Notes: a model not told the origin generated them from the sequence alone. A stretch of DNA of 12,166 nt from an uncultured Eubacterium sp. (GCA_905236225.1 CAJOPM010000191.1:1-12166); one strand, 5' to 3'; positions 1 to 7,603 are shown, counted from the first letter of the stretch. Numbers and translations: made by a program.

Positions 1-48
1 ACAACAACAACACCAGCAACAGCAATGTTGTCGCCCCCTGCTTCACAA
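1..48 (+). repeat. DGR template repeat (TR), 5'-truncated by the window edge
   Basis: This is the 3' end of the template repeat of a diversity-generating retroelement. It aligns without gaps to 1880-1927 in the downstream target gene, with 43 of 48 bases identical. The five differences are at TR positions 4, 7, 18, 19 and 24, and every one is an adenine in the TR. Read in the target gene's frame it is rich in AAC and AAT codons, which is typical because adenine-directed mutation of AAY codons can reach many amino acids without making stops. Positions 26-48 are identical to the variable repeat and include the GC-rich 3' block. The match stops exactly at 48. The 5' part of the TR lies upstream of the window. 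Confidence 0.96.
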
Positions 49-145
49 GACAAGAGTATGGGAAGAGGTTTACGGACGCTTCTCTTAGGACGTGAAGGTT
101 TTAGCTATTCGGTTCCTGTAAAAGAAAGTTTTATAAGGATAAAAA
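49..145 (+). ncRNA. TR-RT spacer, probable part of the DGR template RNA
   Basis: These 97 bases between the TR and the reverse transcriptase contain no gene. In studied DGRs the RNA used for cDNA synthesis includes the TR and the adjoining spacer, so this stretch probably belongs to the template RNA. That role is inferred from the family. Directly visible are a small possible stem (63-67 with 82-86) and an AU-rich hairpin (115-123 with 129-138, loop 124-128) that would cover the ribosome binding site AAGGA (135-139) of the reverse transcriptase. No promoter is evident here, so the transcript probably starts upstream of the window. Confidence 0.6.
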
Positions 146-1204
146 ATGTTATTAAGTAAAGATGTTATTTTTAGAGAATTATACGCTACATACAAAAAAC
201 GAGTAAAGACAAAGCATGTAACCAAAGAATCTTATGAGTTTGAGCGAAATGCAGGTGTTTATATTGAAAAAGCCGCAGAGGAGATAGTAAATAAAACATG
301 GAAGGTAAAAGGCTACTTTCCCTTTCAGGTATATCATCCTAACAGAATTATTAATGCTCCGTTTTATTCGGATAGAGTAGTGGAGCAATGGTATGTCGAA
401 AGATTTATTATCCCGACTTTTAAAAATGACATAATGCCATATAACATGAGTTGTCAGGAAGGTAAAGGTCCTTATAAAAATATGGACATTACCATAAAGG
501 CAATAGAAGAGATGTATAAAAAGTTTGGCACAAAATTTACAGTATTTCAGTTTGATATGCAAGGCTATTTTGACAATATAAGTCATGATTTTGCGATAAA
601 CCTTATCTCTTCTAAGATAGATAGAGAATGGCTTTGGCTTTATGAAAATATAGTAGACAGCTTCGATGTAAAAGATGGCTATGCAATGCTAACTGATCCA
701 GAGCATAAATATGGCTTCCCAAAAGGCAATCTTCCTAGCCAATGGACAGGCATAGTTGCACTTAATGATTTAGACCACATGATAGCAGAAGATAAGTACT
801 GCTTTCATGCATCAAGATACATGGATGACGGAATATCGTTTTATAAAACGATAGGACAGGCAAGATGCGCAAAGGAAATGACTGAAAAATATCTAACAGA
901 CAGCAAAATAGGTGTACGCCTTCATCCAATAAAAACAGCATACTTTCCTATATCAAGAGGTTTTACCTACTGTGGTTGGCGATATACTCTTGATAATGAA
1001 GGAAAGGTGCATGTCAGAATCAAAAACGAAAAGAAAAAAGAACAAAAGAAGAGGCTTAAAGCCATTTCTGCAAGCATTAATACTAATGATTTTGACAAAA
1101 TTAAAGCCAGGCGTGTACAAGAGGGGATGTTTGAATATTTAACGCATGGCACAGAAAGTAAAAATCTTATCAAGTATTTATACAAAACATACCCAATACC
1201 GTAA
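146..1204 (+). CDS. DGR reverse transcriptase
   Basis: This 352-residue RNA-dependent DNA polymerase would copy the template RNA into adenine-mutagenised cDNA for transfer to the target gene. The fingers motif RIINAPFYSDRVVEQ lies at residues 67-81, and the block 2 motif CQEGKGPY at 103-110. Motif A, FDMQGYFDNI, starts at residue 136 with catalytic D137. Motif B, GFPKGNLPSQ (190-199), has SQ where most reverse transcriptases have QG, a hallmark of DGR enzymes. Motif C, YMDD, is at 225-228, and the thumb-side motif FTYCGWRY at 273-280. Length is normal for the family and all key residues are present. The ATG is preceded by AAGGA (135-139) with good spacing. The TR lies just upstream and the target gene begins 23 bases downstream. 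A group II intron or retron enzyme is ruled out by size, the SQ motif and the adjacent TR/VR pair. Confidence 0.96.
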   Translation: MLLSKDVIFRELYATYKKRVKTKHVTKESYEFERNAGVYIEKAAEEIVNKTWKVKGYFPFQVYHPNRIINAPFYSDRVVEQWYVERFIIPTFKNDIMPYNMSCQEGKGPYKNMDITIKAIEEMYKKFGTKFTVFQFDMQGYFDNISHDFAINLISSKIDREWLWLYENIVDSFDVKDGYAMLTDPEHKYGFPKGNLPSQWTGIVALNDLDHMIAEDKYCFHASRYMDDGISFYKTIGQARCAKEMTEKYLTDSKIGVRLHPIKTAYFPISRGFTYCGWRYTLDNEGKVHVRIKNEKKKEQKKRLKAISASINTNDFDKIKARRVQEGMFEYLTHGTESKNLIKYLYKTYPIP

Positions 1205-1213
1205 ATATTTTTC

Positions 1214-1221
1214 AAAGGAGG
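1214..1221 (+). promoter_or_regulatory. Strong Shine-Dalgarno site of the DGR target gene
   Basis: AAAGGAGG lies six bases before the ATG at 1228 and fixes that start. It falls in the 23-base gap after the reverse transcriptase stop. No terminator or promoter is visible in the gap, so the two genes are probably co-transcribed, with the very long target gene translated efficiently from the shared message. Confidence 0.85.
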
Positions 1222-1227
1222 AAAGCT

Positions 1228-4200
1228 ATGAAACTATTTCAAAAGAAACTATTAAAGCGCATAGCATCAATGACATGTGTGATAGCTCTTCTTGCAGGTC
1301 TTATAGTATCAGCGGATGTATTTTACCCTGATAGCGCAAGAGCGGCTACTACAACATCGAGTGCTATCGGTACGAGTGGCTATTTAGGAACAATCGGTAC
1401 ATCTGCAACATTTACAGCAGGTACTACTTATACCTTAAGCGGTCTTGGGAGTTCTGCAAAAGGCACAGGTGCCGTATACCTTGGACAAAGTGATGGTATT
1501 GCTTATTTTCAGTCGACAGGATTATACGGAGCCGCATGGACTACTATCGGCACAAGTGCGATGACACTTTCCACTACTTACTGGGGGAATTTTTACAGAT
1601 ATAATGCTGTAACTAAAGCATATCTTCCCAGAGTTTATTACAGCGGAACTATTTATTCAAGTAGTGATACTGAATATTTAACATCTACTCCCACGGGTAT
1701 AGCTTACTATAATGGTTCTTCGTGGGTTTATGATTCGACAATAAGCAATTATATGAAAACAGCGTTAATTAGTGCTGCAAACAACTACAGCTCCCTGGGT
1801 GCCAGCGGCAGCGGTGCCTGGCTGGGTGCTGCCAACGACTCCAGATATGCCTGGAATGTCGACTCGAACGGCGTCTTCAACAGCAGCAACACCAGCGGCA
1901 GCTATGTTGTCGCCCCCTGCTTCACAATCGATTTATCCAAAGTGTATTTAAGCGGTACCACCATGACTGCTACAGACTCTACTGACAGCACAGCCATTAC
2001 GGCAACCCTATCGAGTGACACCGTAGAGGATGAAACCACGGTGAATTTAAGCAGCCTCATTTCCTCTGTCAAATACGATGACGGATATAATTCAGGAAAA
2101 TCTGCTGCATATACTGTAACGGTTGATGAAGCATACGGAACAATTTCCGGTAGAACATGGACAATACCTTCCTTTAGTGGTATCAAAAGTACGGCAACTT
2201 TGACCATTACAGAAACAGGAAGCGGACAATCTTTATCTACTACTGCAGAAGTTACCATAACACAGAATACCGATACGGAAGATAATGTATCCTATACAGG
2301 CAGCGTTGATGATAATGGTTTTGTATCATATACAGAAAACGGAATCGAGTGGCATTATTTAGTAAATAATGACGGATACATTGATTATCTTTATACTACA
2401 GATAAAGCCAACTCACTCGTGTCGAACGGGACACTTATTGTTCCTTCCGCAATCAACGGTGTTCCGGTAAGAGGAATCGGCGGCGGCGTAATAGATGAAT
2501 CTTATGTACCGTTTATTCCGGTGGATACGAACTACAGTAAAATATATTTCCCGAATTGTGTAACCACAATAAATGATGGTGCATTTATAAATATATCTGA
2601 GGCAAGTAGTATAACAATTCCTGACAACATTACCACAATAGGAACTAAAGCTTTCTTCAACTCTTCAATAAAATCACTTGTAATTGAAAGCAAAAGTACT
2701 GCAATTAAGAGTTATGCTTTTGCCTATACTAAACTTAAAACCGTAAAACTTAAATCAGGAACTATTTCATTAGGTAAAAGATGTTTAGAGGCTAATGACA
2801 GGCTTACAAGTGTAATTATAAATAATGCTACTAATGTTACATTTGGATACCAATGTTTAGCCTATAATACAGCACTTACGAAACTTAACATACCTATCAC
2901 CGCAACAATAAATGATGACACATATGCTTTAAAAGAAGATACGGCACTTACAACATTAACAATAGACGTGCCATCTGTCGGATCTAATTTTGCATATAAA
3001 AATACATCACTCTCATCAGTAACTTTCGGAGAAGATGTTACAAACGTAGCATATGACTGGGCTGGGACGGCTACAACCTGCGAGCGTACAACATATGTTC
3101 TTAGCAAATCAACTAAATTCGGATTTTATTGTTCAGATAGCAAATATTATTCGGCATTTGGAGATACAGGAGCAAGTACTGTATATTGTCCATCTATAAG
3201 TGATACAGAGTATGCTGACAATACATCAGCAGATACAAAAGATGACAGCAATCTTATATCCAATATTGTTTTTGTGAGTGGAAAATATGAAGATGATAAC
3301 ACTACGTATATGCCGTTTATAAAAGGACAAGCAGATTCTATTACTATCACAGCAAATAGCACATATACTACGAAAATTATTGAGCAAACAAGTACAACGC
3401 AGGAAGGCATTGAGGCATCATATAGTGGTTCTGTATATTACAACACTTCAAGTTCTACTGGAAATGAAGTAAAGAAAGACAACATGTCTGTAGCTGTTCT
3501 TTATGACGATTCTTCAAACGGCGGAACATATTCTGACTTTTATATATTAAGAACAGATAATGTATCTTCTATTATAAATACTAATTATGATAGTGATGAG
3601 GAAGCACAAGCCGCACTTGATGAGGCAAATGGTGTCACAGTAACATCATCAGACCTTGTTAACGGATTTGTAAAGGTAACTGTAATAGTATCAAAATCTG
3701 CGACACTTACCGGTTCAAGAAATGGTACTATTTACATAAATGATAGCGAGGGATCTGTAGATACATCATTATCTGGTACTGTATATACAGCAAACGTTAC
3801 TATCCCAGTAGTTGAATACACAGCAGCACAGGACTTTGCTGATAATTACGGTTCATATGCAGCTGTATTAGCAGAAATAACATCACTTAATGAAGAAGTA
3901 GAGGAATTAACTGAAGATCTTACAGACGCAAAAGCTACAGTAACTTCTCTTACTACAACTAATGCAACACTTACAACAGAACTTAAAGAGGCACAGGCTA
4001 CTGTAGATTCTCTTACAGAGGAACTTGAAGCAGCTACTACAGCATATGCAGAGCTTGTTGAGGAAGTTGCAGCACTTACAAACGCAACAGCAACGACTTC
4101 TGCAAGCGATTATACTTATACTGATTCAGATACAGATACTACTTATGTAATAATTGGATCTGAGGATGTAGCATATGATACTACAACAGCAACCACGGTA

Positions 4201-6510
4201 ACAATTGACGGTGAAGAGGTTGTTATCTACAAAACTACAGCTACGGGTGCTACTGACAGCGTATGGTTCTATGTAGATAATGATGGAGTACATGTAGTAA
4301 CAGTTAATGATACAGATAGTCCGACTGAAGTAACAGATATAGAAGACGTTGATTCTGATACTATTACAATTCTCCAAAGGAAGATAGCGGCAGAACTTGT
4401 AACACTTAGAGCAGCACTTTCAGATGCACAGGCAATTGCTAATGCCATTGTAAATGCAATTGATGATTTAATAGCATCTATTGAAGGACTTGGCATTACA
4501 GTAGATGTAGATGAAGATGCTACATATCAGGAAAAACTTGATGCTATACTTGCAGCAATTACAGAGCTTAAAGAAAGCTACGAGTCATTATCCGCTAATT
4601 ATGATGAGATTGTATCAGCTATTTATGACTCGAATGATACGGTAGATATATCATCTAAATCGGTTAGTGATATAATCACTCAGCTTGACGCATTATCAGG
4701 GGATACAGATGCAATAGCAGAGCAGATACAGAAAGCACTTACCGGAGAAGATGTTGATTCAGAAGACCTTAAGACACTTACAGAGCTTTTATCAGAGATA
4801 GAAGAGATGGCAAGTGACTTAACAGCTAAAACATCACTTCTTCAGAAAATAATGGATGCATTAGAAGTTACTGATTCCGCTTCAATTCTTCAGGCAATAG
4901 CTGATTTGCAAAGCCAGGTAAGCACGGCTTATCAGACTGGTTATAATGCAGGATATACAGCTGGATATGCAGATGGAGCAGCGTCAGCAACATCAGCAAC
5001 TACATCCGGCACTACAACAACCACAGCGACTGATCCAGCTTCTGCATCAACAATTAGTTCGCTTAATTCAACTATTTCGACTCTTACAGCTGCAAATAGT
5101 ACATTAACGACACAAAATGCAACTCTTATGGCAGAAAACGAGTCATTAACAGAAGTGTTAGAAGATGCGGCAGAGGATGTAAGTGACATTACGGATACTT
5201 TGACAGATGCTACAGCTTCATCATCATCCACGAAGTCATCAGTTAAAGCGGCATCTGCAGAAGGAAGTTCATCAGCACTTGCATATGCTATAAAGAGCTT
5301 AAAGAGCGCAGCAAAATCAATAGTAAAGGCATATGATAGTGCATCAGATGATGTATCAGACCTTACAAGCGCAAACAACACTCTTACAAGCAAGAATAAA
5401 TCATTGTCGAGCAAGAATTCTACTCTTAAGACGAAAAACTCAACATTAAAGAGCAAAAATTCTACACTTAAAACAAAGAATTCGACATTAAAGACAAAGA
5501 ATTCTTCTCTTAAGAGCCAGGTATCAAGCCTTAAGAGCCAGCTTAAGAGCGCAAAGAGAAGTAACAGTAGCTCAAACTTGGGTGGCAGTACTTATAGCGG
5601 TGGAACAACATATACCGGCAGCACATCAACTTCATCAAGCACAACAAGTGATACGGTTAGCAGTAGTGATAATGAAGATGATAAGAACGATGTTGACAGC
5701 GGTTTTGTTTCGATGGATGATGTAGAAAATGCAAATAACGAAAACAATGAAGATAACGAAGATAAAGAGGATGAAGAAATAAAAGTAACTGCTATATCAA
5801 ACATACCAGATATGCTTGGCGAAACAATTTCTTTACCTGAAAATAGCGACATAAGTGATTTGACAGATTCTAATGTATCAGCGTTTAGTGTCAACAGTAT
5901 TTACAGCTCAGAAGGTGATGTTGATGCAGGGGAAAATTCTGTGGGAGAGACATCTGATGAATCAAAATCAAATGCAAATGCGATATTATCATATTACGCT
6001 AGTAACCTTGACAGGCTGGCAGCGCTTAATGATAGCAGCTCTACTCTTACACAGGTAACGGCGTCTATTGGTGATGATTCTAACCTTGTAAATATTAATG
6101 CTGTAACCAGTTTAGATGTCATTGCAACAGACGAACAAAAAGAGGCAATAGAAAATGGCGAAACTGTTAATGTTTCCATTTCTTCTACAGATTTTGCGGA
6201 TGGTACTTATCTTGTAATTCACGAAAGTGAAGAAAGAGAAGGAGAATATGATATTTATGTTGTTGAAGCTTCAAATAATACTATTGACTTAGAACTTCAA
6301 GACTTGTCTCCGATATCAATAGCAAGTATTACAGTCGATCCTGTTGCGGTTACAACGCCAGATGGAATAGAAGAGACAACAGCGGTTGATTCATCGGCTA
6401 AGATGAAAATTTTATATATAGCAGGAATAGCTATAGTTCTCGCTCTTGTTATAGGCGGTGTAGTATTAATCAGACGTAGAAATTCACAAGGAGCATCTGC
6501 TATGCAGTAG
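1228..6510 (+). CDS. DGR target: giant surface-anchored stalk protein with an N-terminal variable lectin-like domain
   Basis: A 1760-residue protein, probably a surface receptor or adhesin whose ligand specificity is diversified by the DGR. Residues 1-39 form a signal peptide (basic start, hydrophobic core, likely cleavage after SARA). Residues about 60-240 form the variable domain, ending in the invariant VVAPCFTIDLSKV. They resemble the C-type-lectin-like DUF6273 domains of clostridial DGR targets, with variable residues at about 219-226. A Ser/Thr-rich beta segment follows (245-350), then BspA-like leucine-rich repeats (about 360-620, with SITIPDNITTIGTKAF-type units) and another beta region (630-865). 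Coiled coil is predicted at 880-952 and again at 1045-1130. A GYNAGYTAGYADG segment is at 1238-1250, with more coiled coil at 1275-1440. An acidic Asp/Glu/Asn stretch (1480-1518) precedes a final beta domain. A transmembrane helix (about 1727-1748) ends in RRR. The orientation puts the variable tip outermost. The ligand is unknown. Confidence 0.93.
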   Translation: MKLFQKKLLKRIASMTCVIALLAGLIVSADVFYPDSARAATTTSSAIGTSGYLGTIGTSATFTAGTTYTLSGLGSSAKGTGAVYLGQSDGIAYFQSTGLYGAAWTTIGTSAMTLSTTYWGNFYRYNAVTKAYLPRVYYSGTIYSSSDTEYLTSTPTGIAYYNGSSWVYDSTISNYMKTALISAANNYSSLGASGSGAWLGAANDSRYAWNVDSNGVFNSSNTSGSYVVAPCFTIDLSKVYLSGTTMTATDSTDSTAITATLSSDTVEDETTVNLSSLISSVKYDDGYNSGKSAAYTVTVDEAYGTISGRTWTIPSFSGIKSTATLTITETGSGQSLSTTAEVTITQNTDTEDNVSYTGSVDDNGFVSYTENGIEWHYLVNNDGYIDYLYTTDKANSLVSNGTLIVPSAINGVPVRGIGGGVIDESYVPFIPVDTNYSKIYFPNCVTTINDGAFINISEASSITIPDNITTIGTKAFFNSSIKSLVIESKSTAIKSYAFAYTKLKTVKLKSGTISLGKRCLEANDRLTSVIINNATNVTFGYQCLAYNTALTKLNIPITATINDDTYALKEDTALTTLTIDVPSVGSNFAYKNTSLSSVTFGEDVTNVAYDWAGTATTCERTTYVLSKSTKFGFYCSDSKYYSAFGDTGASTVYCPSISDTEYADNTSADTKDDSNLISNIVFVSGKYEDDNTTYMPFIKGQADSITITANSTYTTKIIEQTSTTQEGIEASYSGSVYYNTSSSTGNEVKKDNMSVAVLYDDSSNGGTYSDFYILRTDNVSSIINTNYDSDEEAQAALDEANGVTVTSSDLVNGFVKVTVIVSKSATLTGSRNGTIYINDSEGSVDTSLSGTVYTANVTIPVVEYTAAQDFADNYGSYAAVLAEITSLNEEVEELTEDLTDAKATVTSLTTTNATLTTELKEAQATVDSLTEELEAATTAYAELVEEVAALTNATATTSASDYTYTDSDTDTTYVIIGSEDVAYDTTTATTVTIDGEEVVIYKTTATGATDSVWFYVDNDGVHVVTVNDTDSPTEVTDIEDVDSDTITILQRKIAAELVTLRAALSDAQAIANAIVNAIDDLIASIEGLGITVDVDEDATYQEKLDAILAAITELKESYESLSANYDEIVSAIYDSNDTVDISSKSVSDIITQLDALSGDTDAIAEQIQKALTGEDVDSEDLKTLTELLSEIEEMASDLTAKTSLLQKIMDALEVTDSASILQAIADLQSQVSTAYQTGYNAGYTAGYADGAASATSATTSGTTTTTATDPASASTISSLNSTISTLTAANSTLTTQNATLMAENESLTEVLEDAAEDVSDITDTLTDATASSSSTKSSVKAASAEGSSSALAYAIKSLKSAAKSIVKAYDSASDDVSDLTSANNTLTSKNKSLSSKNSTLKTKNSTLKSKNSTLKTKNSTLKTKNSSLKSQVSSLKSQLKSAKRSNSSSNLGGSTYSGGTTYTGSTSTSSSTTSDTVSSSDNEDDKNDVDSGFVSMDDVENANNENNEDNEDKEDEEIKVTAISNIPDMLGETISLPENSDISDLTDSNVSAFSVNSIYSSEGDVDAGENSVGETSDESKSNANAILSYYASNLDRLAALNDSSSTLTQVTASIGDDSNLVNINAVTSLDVIATDEQKEAIENGETVNVSISSTDFADGTYLVIHESEEREGEYDIYVVEASNNTIDLELQDLSPISIASITVDPVAVTTPDGIEETTAVDSSAKMKILYIAGIAIVLALVIGGVVLIRRRNSQGASAMQ
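1880..1927 (+). repeat. DGR variable repeat (VR), part provable against the TR
   Basis: This is the recipient copy matching TR 1-48. In the target frame the TR codons AAC, AAC, AAC, AAC and AAT at residues 219, 220, 221, 224 and 226 read Ser, Ser, Asn, Gly and Tyr here. All changes are at first or second codon positions and at template adenines. Adenines in the ACC and AGC codons between them are unchanged. The VR continues upstream of 1880, but its true 5' end cannot be set because the rest of the TR is outside the window. GC content is about 65% over 1801-1860 and 62% over 1861-1920, against about 38-40% in the 60-base blocks on either side, suggesting the VR starts near 1788. Confidence 0.95.
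1905..1927 (+). other. Putative IMH-type region at the VR 3' end
   Basis: These 23 bases are identical to TR 26-48 and include the GC-rich core TCGCCCCCTGC. In characterised DGRs the 3' end of the VR carries the initiation of mutagenic homing sequence, where cDNA integration starts and which stays unmutated. Here it encodes the invariant VVAPCFT segment. Almost no template adenines occur except at its 3' end, so most of it cannot be mutated. The eight-base palindrome AATCGATT overlaps its end (1926-1933). No clear hairpin follows immediately. Confidence 0.7.
5383..5550 (+). repeat. Tandem 21-bp repeats encoding eight coiled-coil heptads
   Basis: Eight successive seven-residue units run from residues 1386 to 1441 of the target protein. 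Leu recurs at 1386, 1393, 1400, 1407, 1414, 1421, 1428 and 1435, and Asn at 1390, 1397, 1404, 1411, 1418 and 1425, with the typical unit LKTKNST. With Leu at d, Asn falls at a, giving an Asn/Leu coiled-coil core. At DNA level the units are 21-bp near-repeats with frequent synonymous changes, so the array is not freshly duplicated. Array length may vary by slippage or recombination between strains. Confidence 0.85.
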
Positions 6511-6535
6511 GGTTCTTTTACCCACCTTCCAATAT

Positions 6536-6575
6536 AGAAAAAGCTCTTCTTTAATGAGGAGCTTTTTCTTATTTT
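6536..6575 (+). terminator. Rho-independent terminator after the DGR target gene
   Basis: An 11-bp perfect stem pairs 6536-6546 with 6559-6569 around a 12-base loop. The arms read AGAAAAAGCTC and GAGCTTTTTCT, and a T-rich run follows. It lies 26 bases after the target stop codon and would end the TR-RT-target transcript. Confidence 0.88.
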
Positions 6576-6671
6576 ATATGTTTTTGGGAAATTTATTACT
6601 TATAATATATTGAAGTGCAAATAAATATGGAACATAATATCATTAGGCATAATTGATATGAGGTGGTATAT

Positions 6672-7139
6672 ATGAAATTATTTAATTCTAGAAAGTTTTT
6701 AATTTTTGTTATTATTTTAAATATTTGCTTGATTTGTTTTTTGTTTTTCTATCTTTTTACACATAATAATCTATTCTCCGAAAATAAAGAAATAATAGAC
6801 GAAGAACAGATGCAATCAATTACTGAAAAAGATGATACTCTTATTGAAGCATGGACAGATCAGCTTACAGGACATTATTTTGTTTGCGAGGAAGGTTATT
6901 CTTTTGAGTTTGGAGAAGATGGAGCCTATCAGGGATTCTTTGACTTGTCCAATACGGATATTACAGGAAATTATGCTGTTGTAATTTATAATAATGATAT
7001 GTATTTAAATTTGTCATCTGTAAACGGAGATAATGTCAGTTATCTTCTAGGTATAGATGATGATTATAATTTCTATATTGAGTTTGAAGATTCGATTATT
7101 ACATTAGTCGAAAAACAAAATGAATCGGGCGAAACGTAA
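6672..7139 (+). CDS. Membrane-anchored small beta-domain protein, paralogue of the 9294 gene
   Basis: 155 residues, not a family I recognise. A basic N terminus (MKLFNSRK) is followed by one hydrophobic helix at about 9-30, then an acidic linker (36-56) and a beta-rich domain (66-147) predicted to lie outside the membrane. The domain carries GYSFEFGEDGAYQGFFD (75-91) and a VSYLLG strand (122-127). The same pattern, F.F..DG.Y.GFFD.S followed by V.YL, occurs in the protein starting at 9294, so the two are paralogues. The ATG at 6672 is chosen because AGGTGG (6661-6666) sits five bases before it; the in-frame GTG at 6663 lies inside that site. It is the first gene after the DGR terminator and probably begins a small operon with the next two. 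A TTGGGA (6584-6589) and TATATT (6606-6611) pair 16 bases apart is a possible weak promoter. Function is unknown. Confidence 0.85.
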   Translation: MKLFNSRKFLIFVIILNICLICFLFFYLFTHNNLFSENKEIIDEEQMQSITEKDDTLIEAWTDQLTGHYFVCEEGYSFEFGEDGAYQGFFDLSNTDITGNYAVVIYNNDMYLNLSSVNGDNVSYLLGIDDDYNFYIEFEDSIITLVEKQNESGET

Positions 7140-7156
7140 TAAGAAAGGAATAATTT

Positions 7157-7393
7157 ATGAAATTTAAAGGAAAAAATAAGGGCGTTTTCGCTCAGTCTAT
7201 GCAGTTCGGGCAAGGCATGAACTCCGGGCAGAGTGAGAGCAAACAGAAAAGAGATGTTTTCAGACCGATTTGCTTTGAAAATGAGCTTGCCGCCAACAAG
7301 CGGATCATGATCTTGGCACAGGACGGCTACAAAGTCGCTGATGAGTGCTTTGCTTATTCCGATAAGCTCTTTAGTCAGATAATGGGGGTGTAG
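7157..7393 (+). CDS. Small protein of unknown function
   Basis: A 78-residue soluble protein that I do not recognise. The first 32 residues are Gly, Gln, Lys and Ser rich (MQFGQGMNSGQSESKQKRD) and probably disordered. Residues 40-75 look helical (ENELAANKRIMILAQDGYKVADE). AAAGGA upstream supports the ATG. The gene begins 17 bases after the membrane protein gene and ends three bases before the next start, so the three are probably one operon. It uses more GC-rich codons than its neighbours (GCC, CGG, GGC), hinting at a different origin. There is no signal peptide or membrane segment. Confidence that it is a real gene is good; its function is open. Confidence 0.72.
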   Translation: MKFKGKNKGVFAQSMQFGQGMNSGQSESKQKRDVFRPICFENELAANKRIMILAQDGYKVADECFAYSDKLFSQIMGV

Positions 7394-7396
7394 TTT

Positions 7397-7603
7397 ATGA
7401 TTAATCGGTACTCTTTGACAGATGACGACGCAACTTTGCTACATGATGGGCTTCAATCGTTGCATGATGAGCTTGAACAACTTGCAGATAACAGAGATTT
7501 TGCAACCGTCAATATTTGGTATATACTTCATCGCATAGAAAAGTTACAGTTTGGCGTAATTTGGGGTTTTGCCAAAGAAAATACAGATCTTCCGTTCCAA
7601 TAA
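7397..7603 (+). CDS. Small acidic helical protein of unknown function
   Basis: A 68-residue protein with no family I can name. It looks helical and acidic (DDDATLLHDGLQSLHDELEQ at 9-28), has a central hydrophobic part (VNIWYILHRIEKLQFGVIWG) and ends in LPFQ. It follows the previous stop by three bases, and GGGGGTG (7383-7389) before the ATG can serve as ribosome binding site, so translation is likely coupled. The two small proteins may act together, for example as partners, but nothing in the sequence proves it. No terminator is visible after it; the following promoter at 7658 starts a new unit. Confidence 0.72.
   Translation: MINRYSLTDDDATLLHDGLQSLHDELEQLADNRDFATVNIWYILHRIEKLQFGVIWGFAKENTDLPFQ

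Noticed and set aside
146..1204. Group II intron or retron reverse transcriptase
   Set aside because: There is no maturase or endonuclease domain, motif B has SQ, and an adenine-specific TR/VR pair flanks the gene.
2019..2043. Inverted repeat CACCGT/ACGGTG as the DGR target hairpin after the VR
   Set aside because: It lies over 90 bases past the VR end, much farther than the hairpin known in the Bordetella phage DGR, and has only six pairs with a 13-base loop.
4941..5456. Long open frames on the minus strand across the target gene, including 171 codons at 4941-5456
   Set aside because: They lie antisense to a clearly coding region with biased Ser/Thr/Ala codons, have no ribosome binding sites, and give low-complexity products.
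5383..5550. CRISPR-like or satellite array
   Set aside because: The 21-bp units are in frame, contiguous without spacers and encode coiled-coil heptads.
5873..6058. Second-frame open frame of 61 codons inside the target gene
   Set aside because: It overlaps a coding frame with better support and has no ribosome binding site.
6663..6671. GTG at 6663 as start of the first GFFD protein
   Set aside because: It falls inside the ribosome binding site that serves the ATG at 6672.
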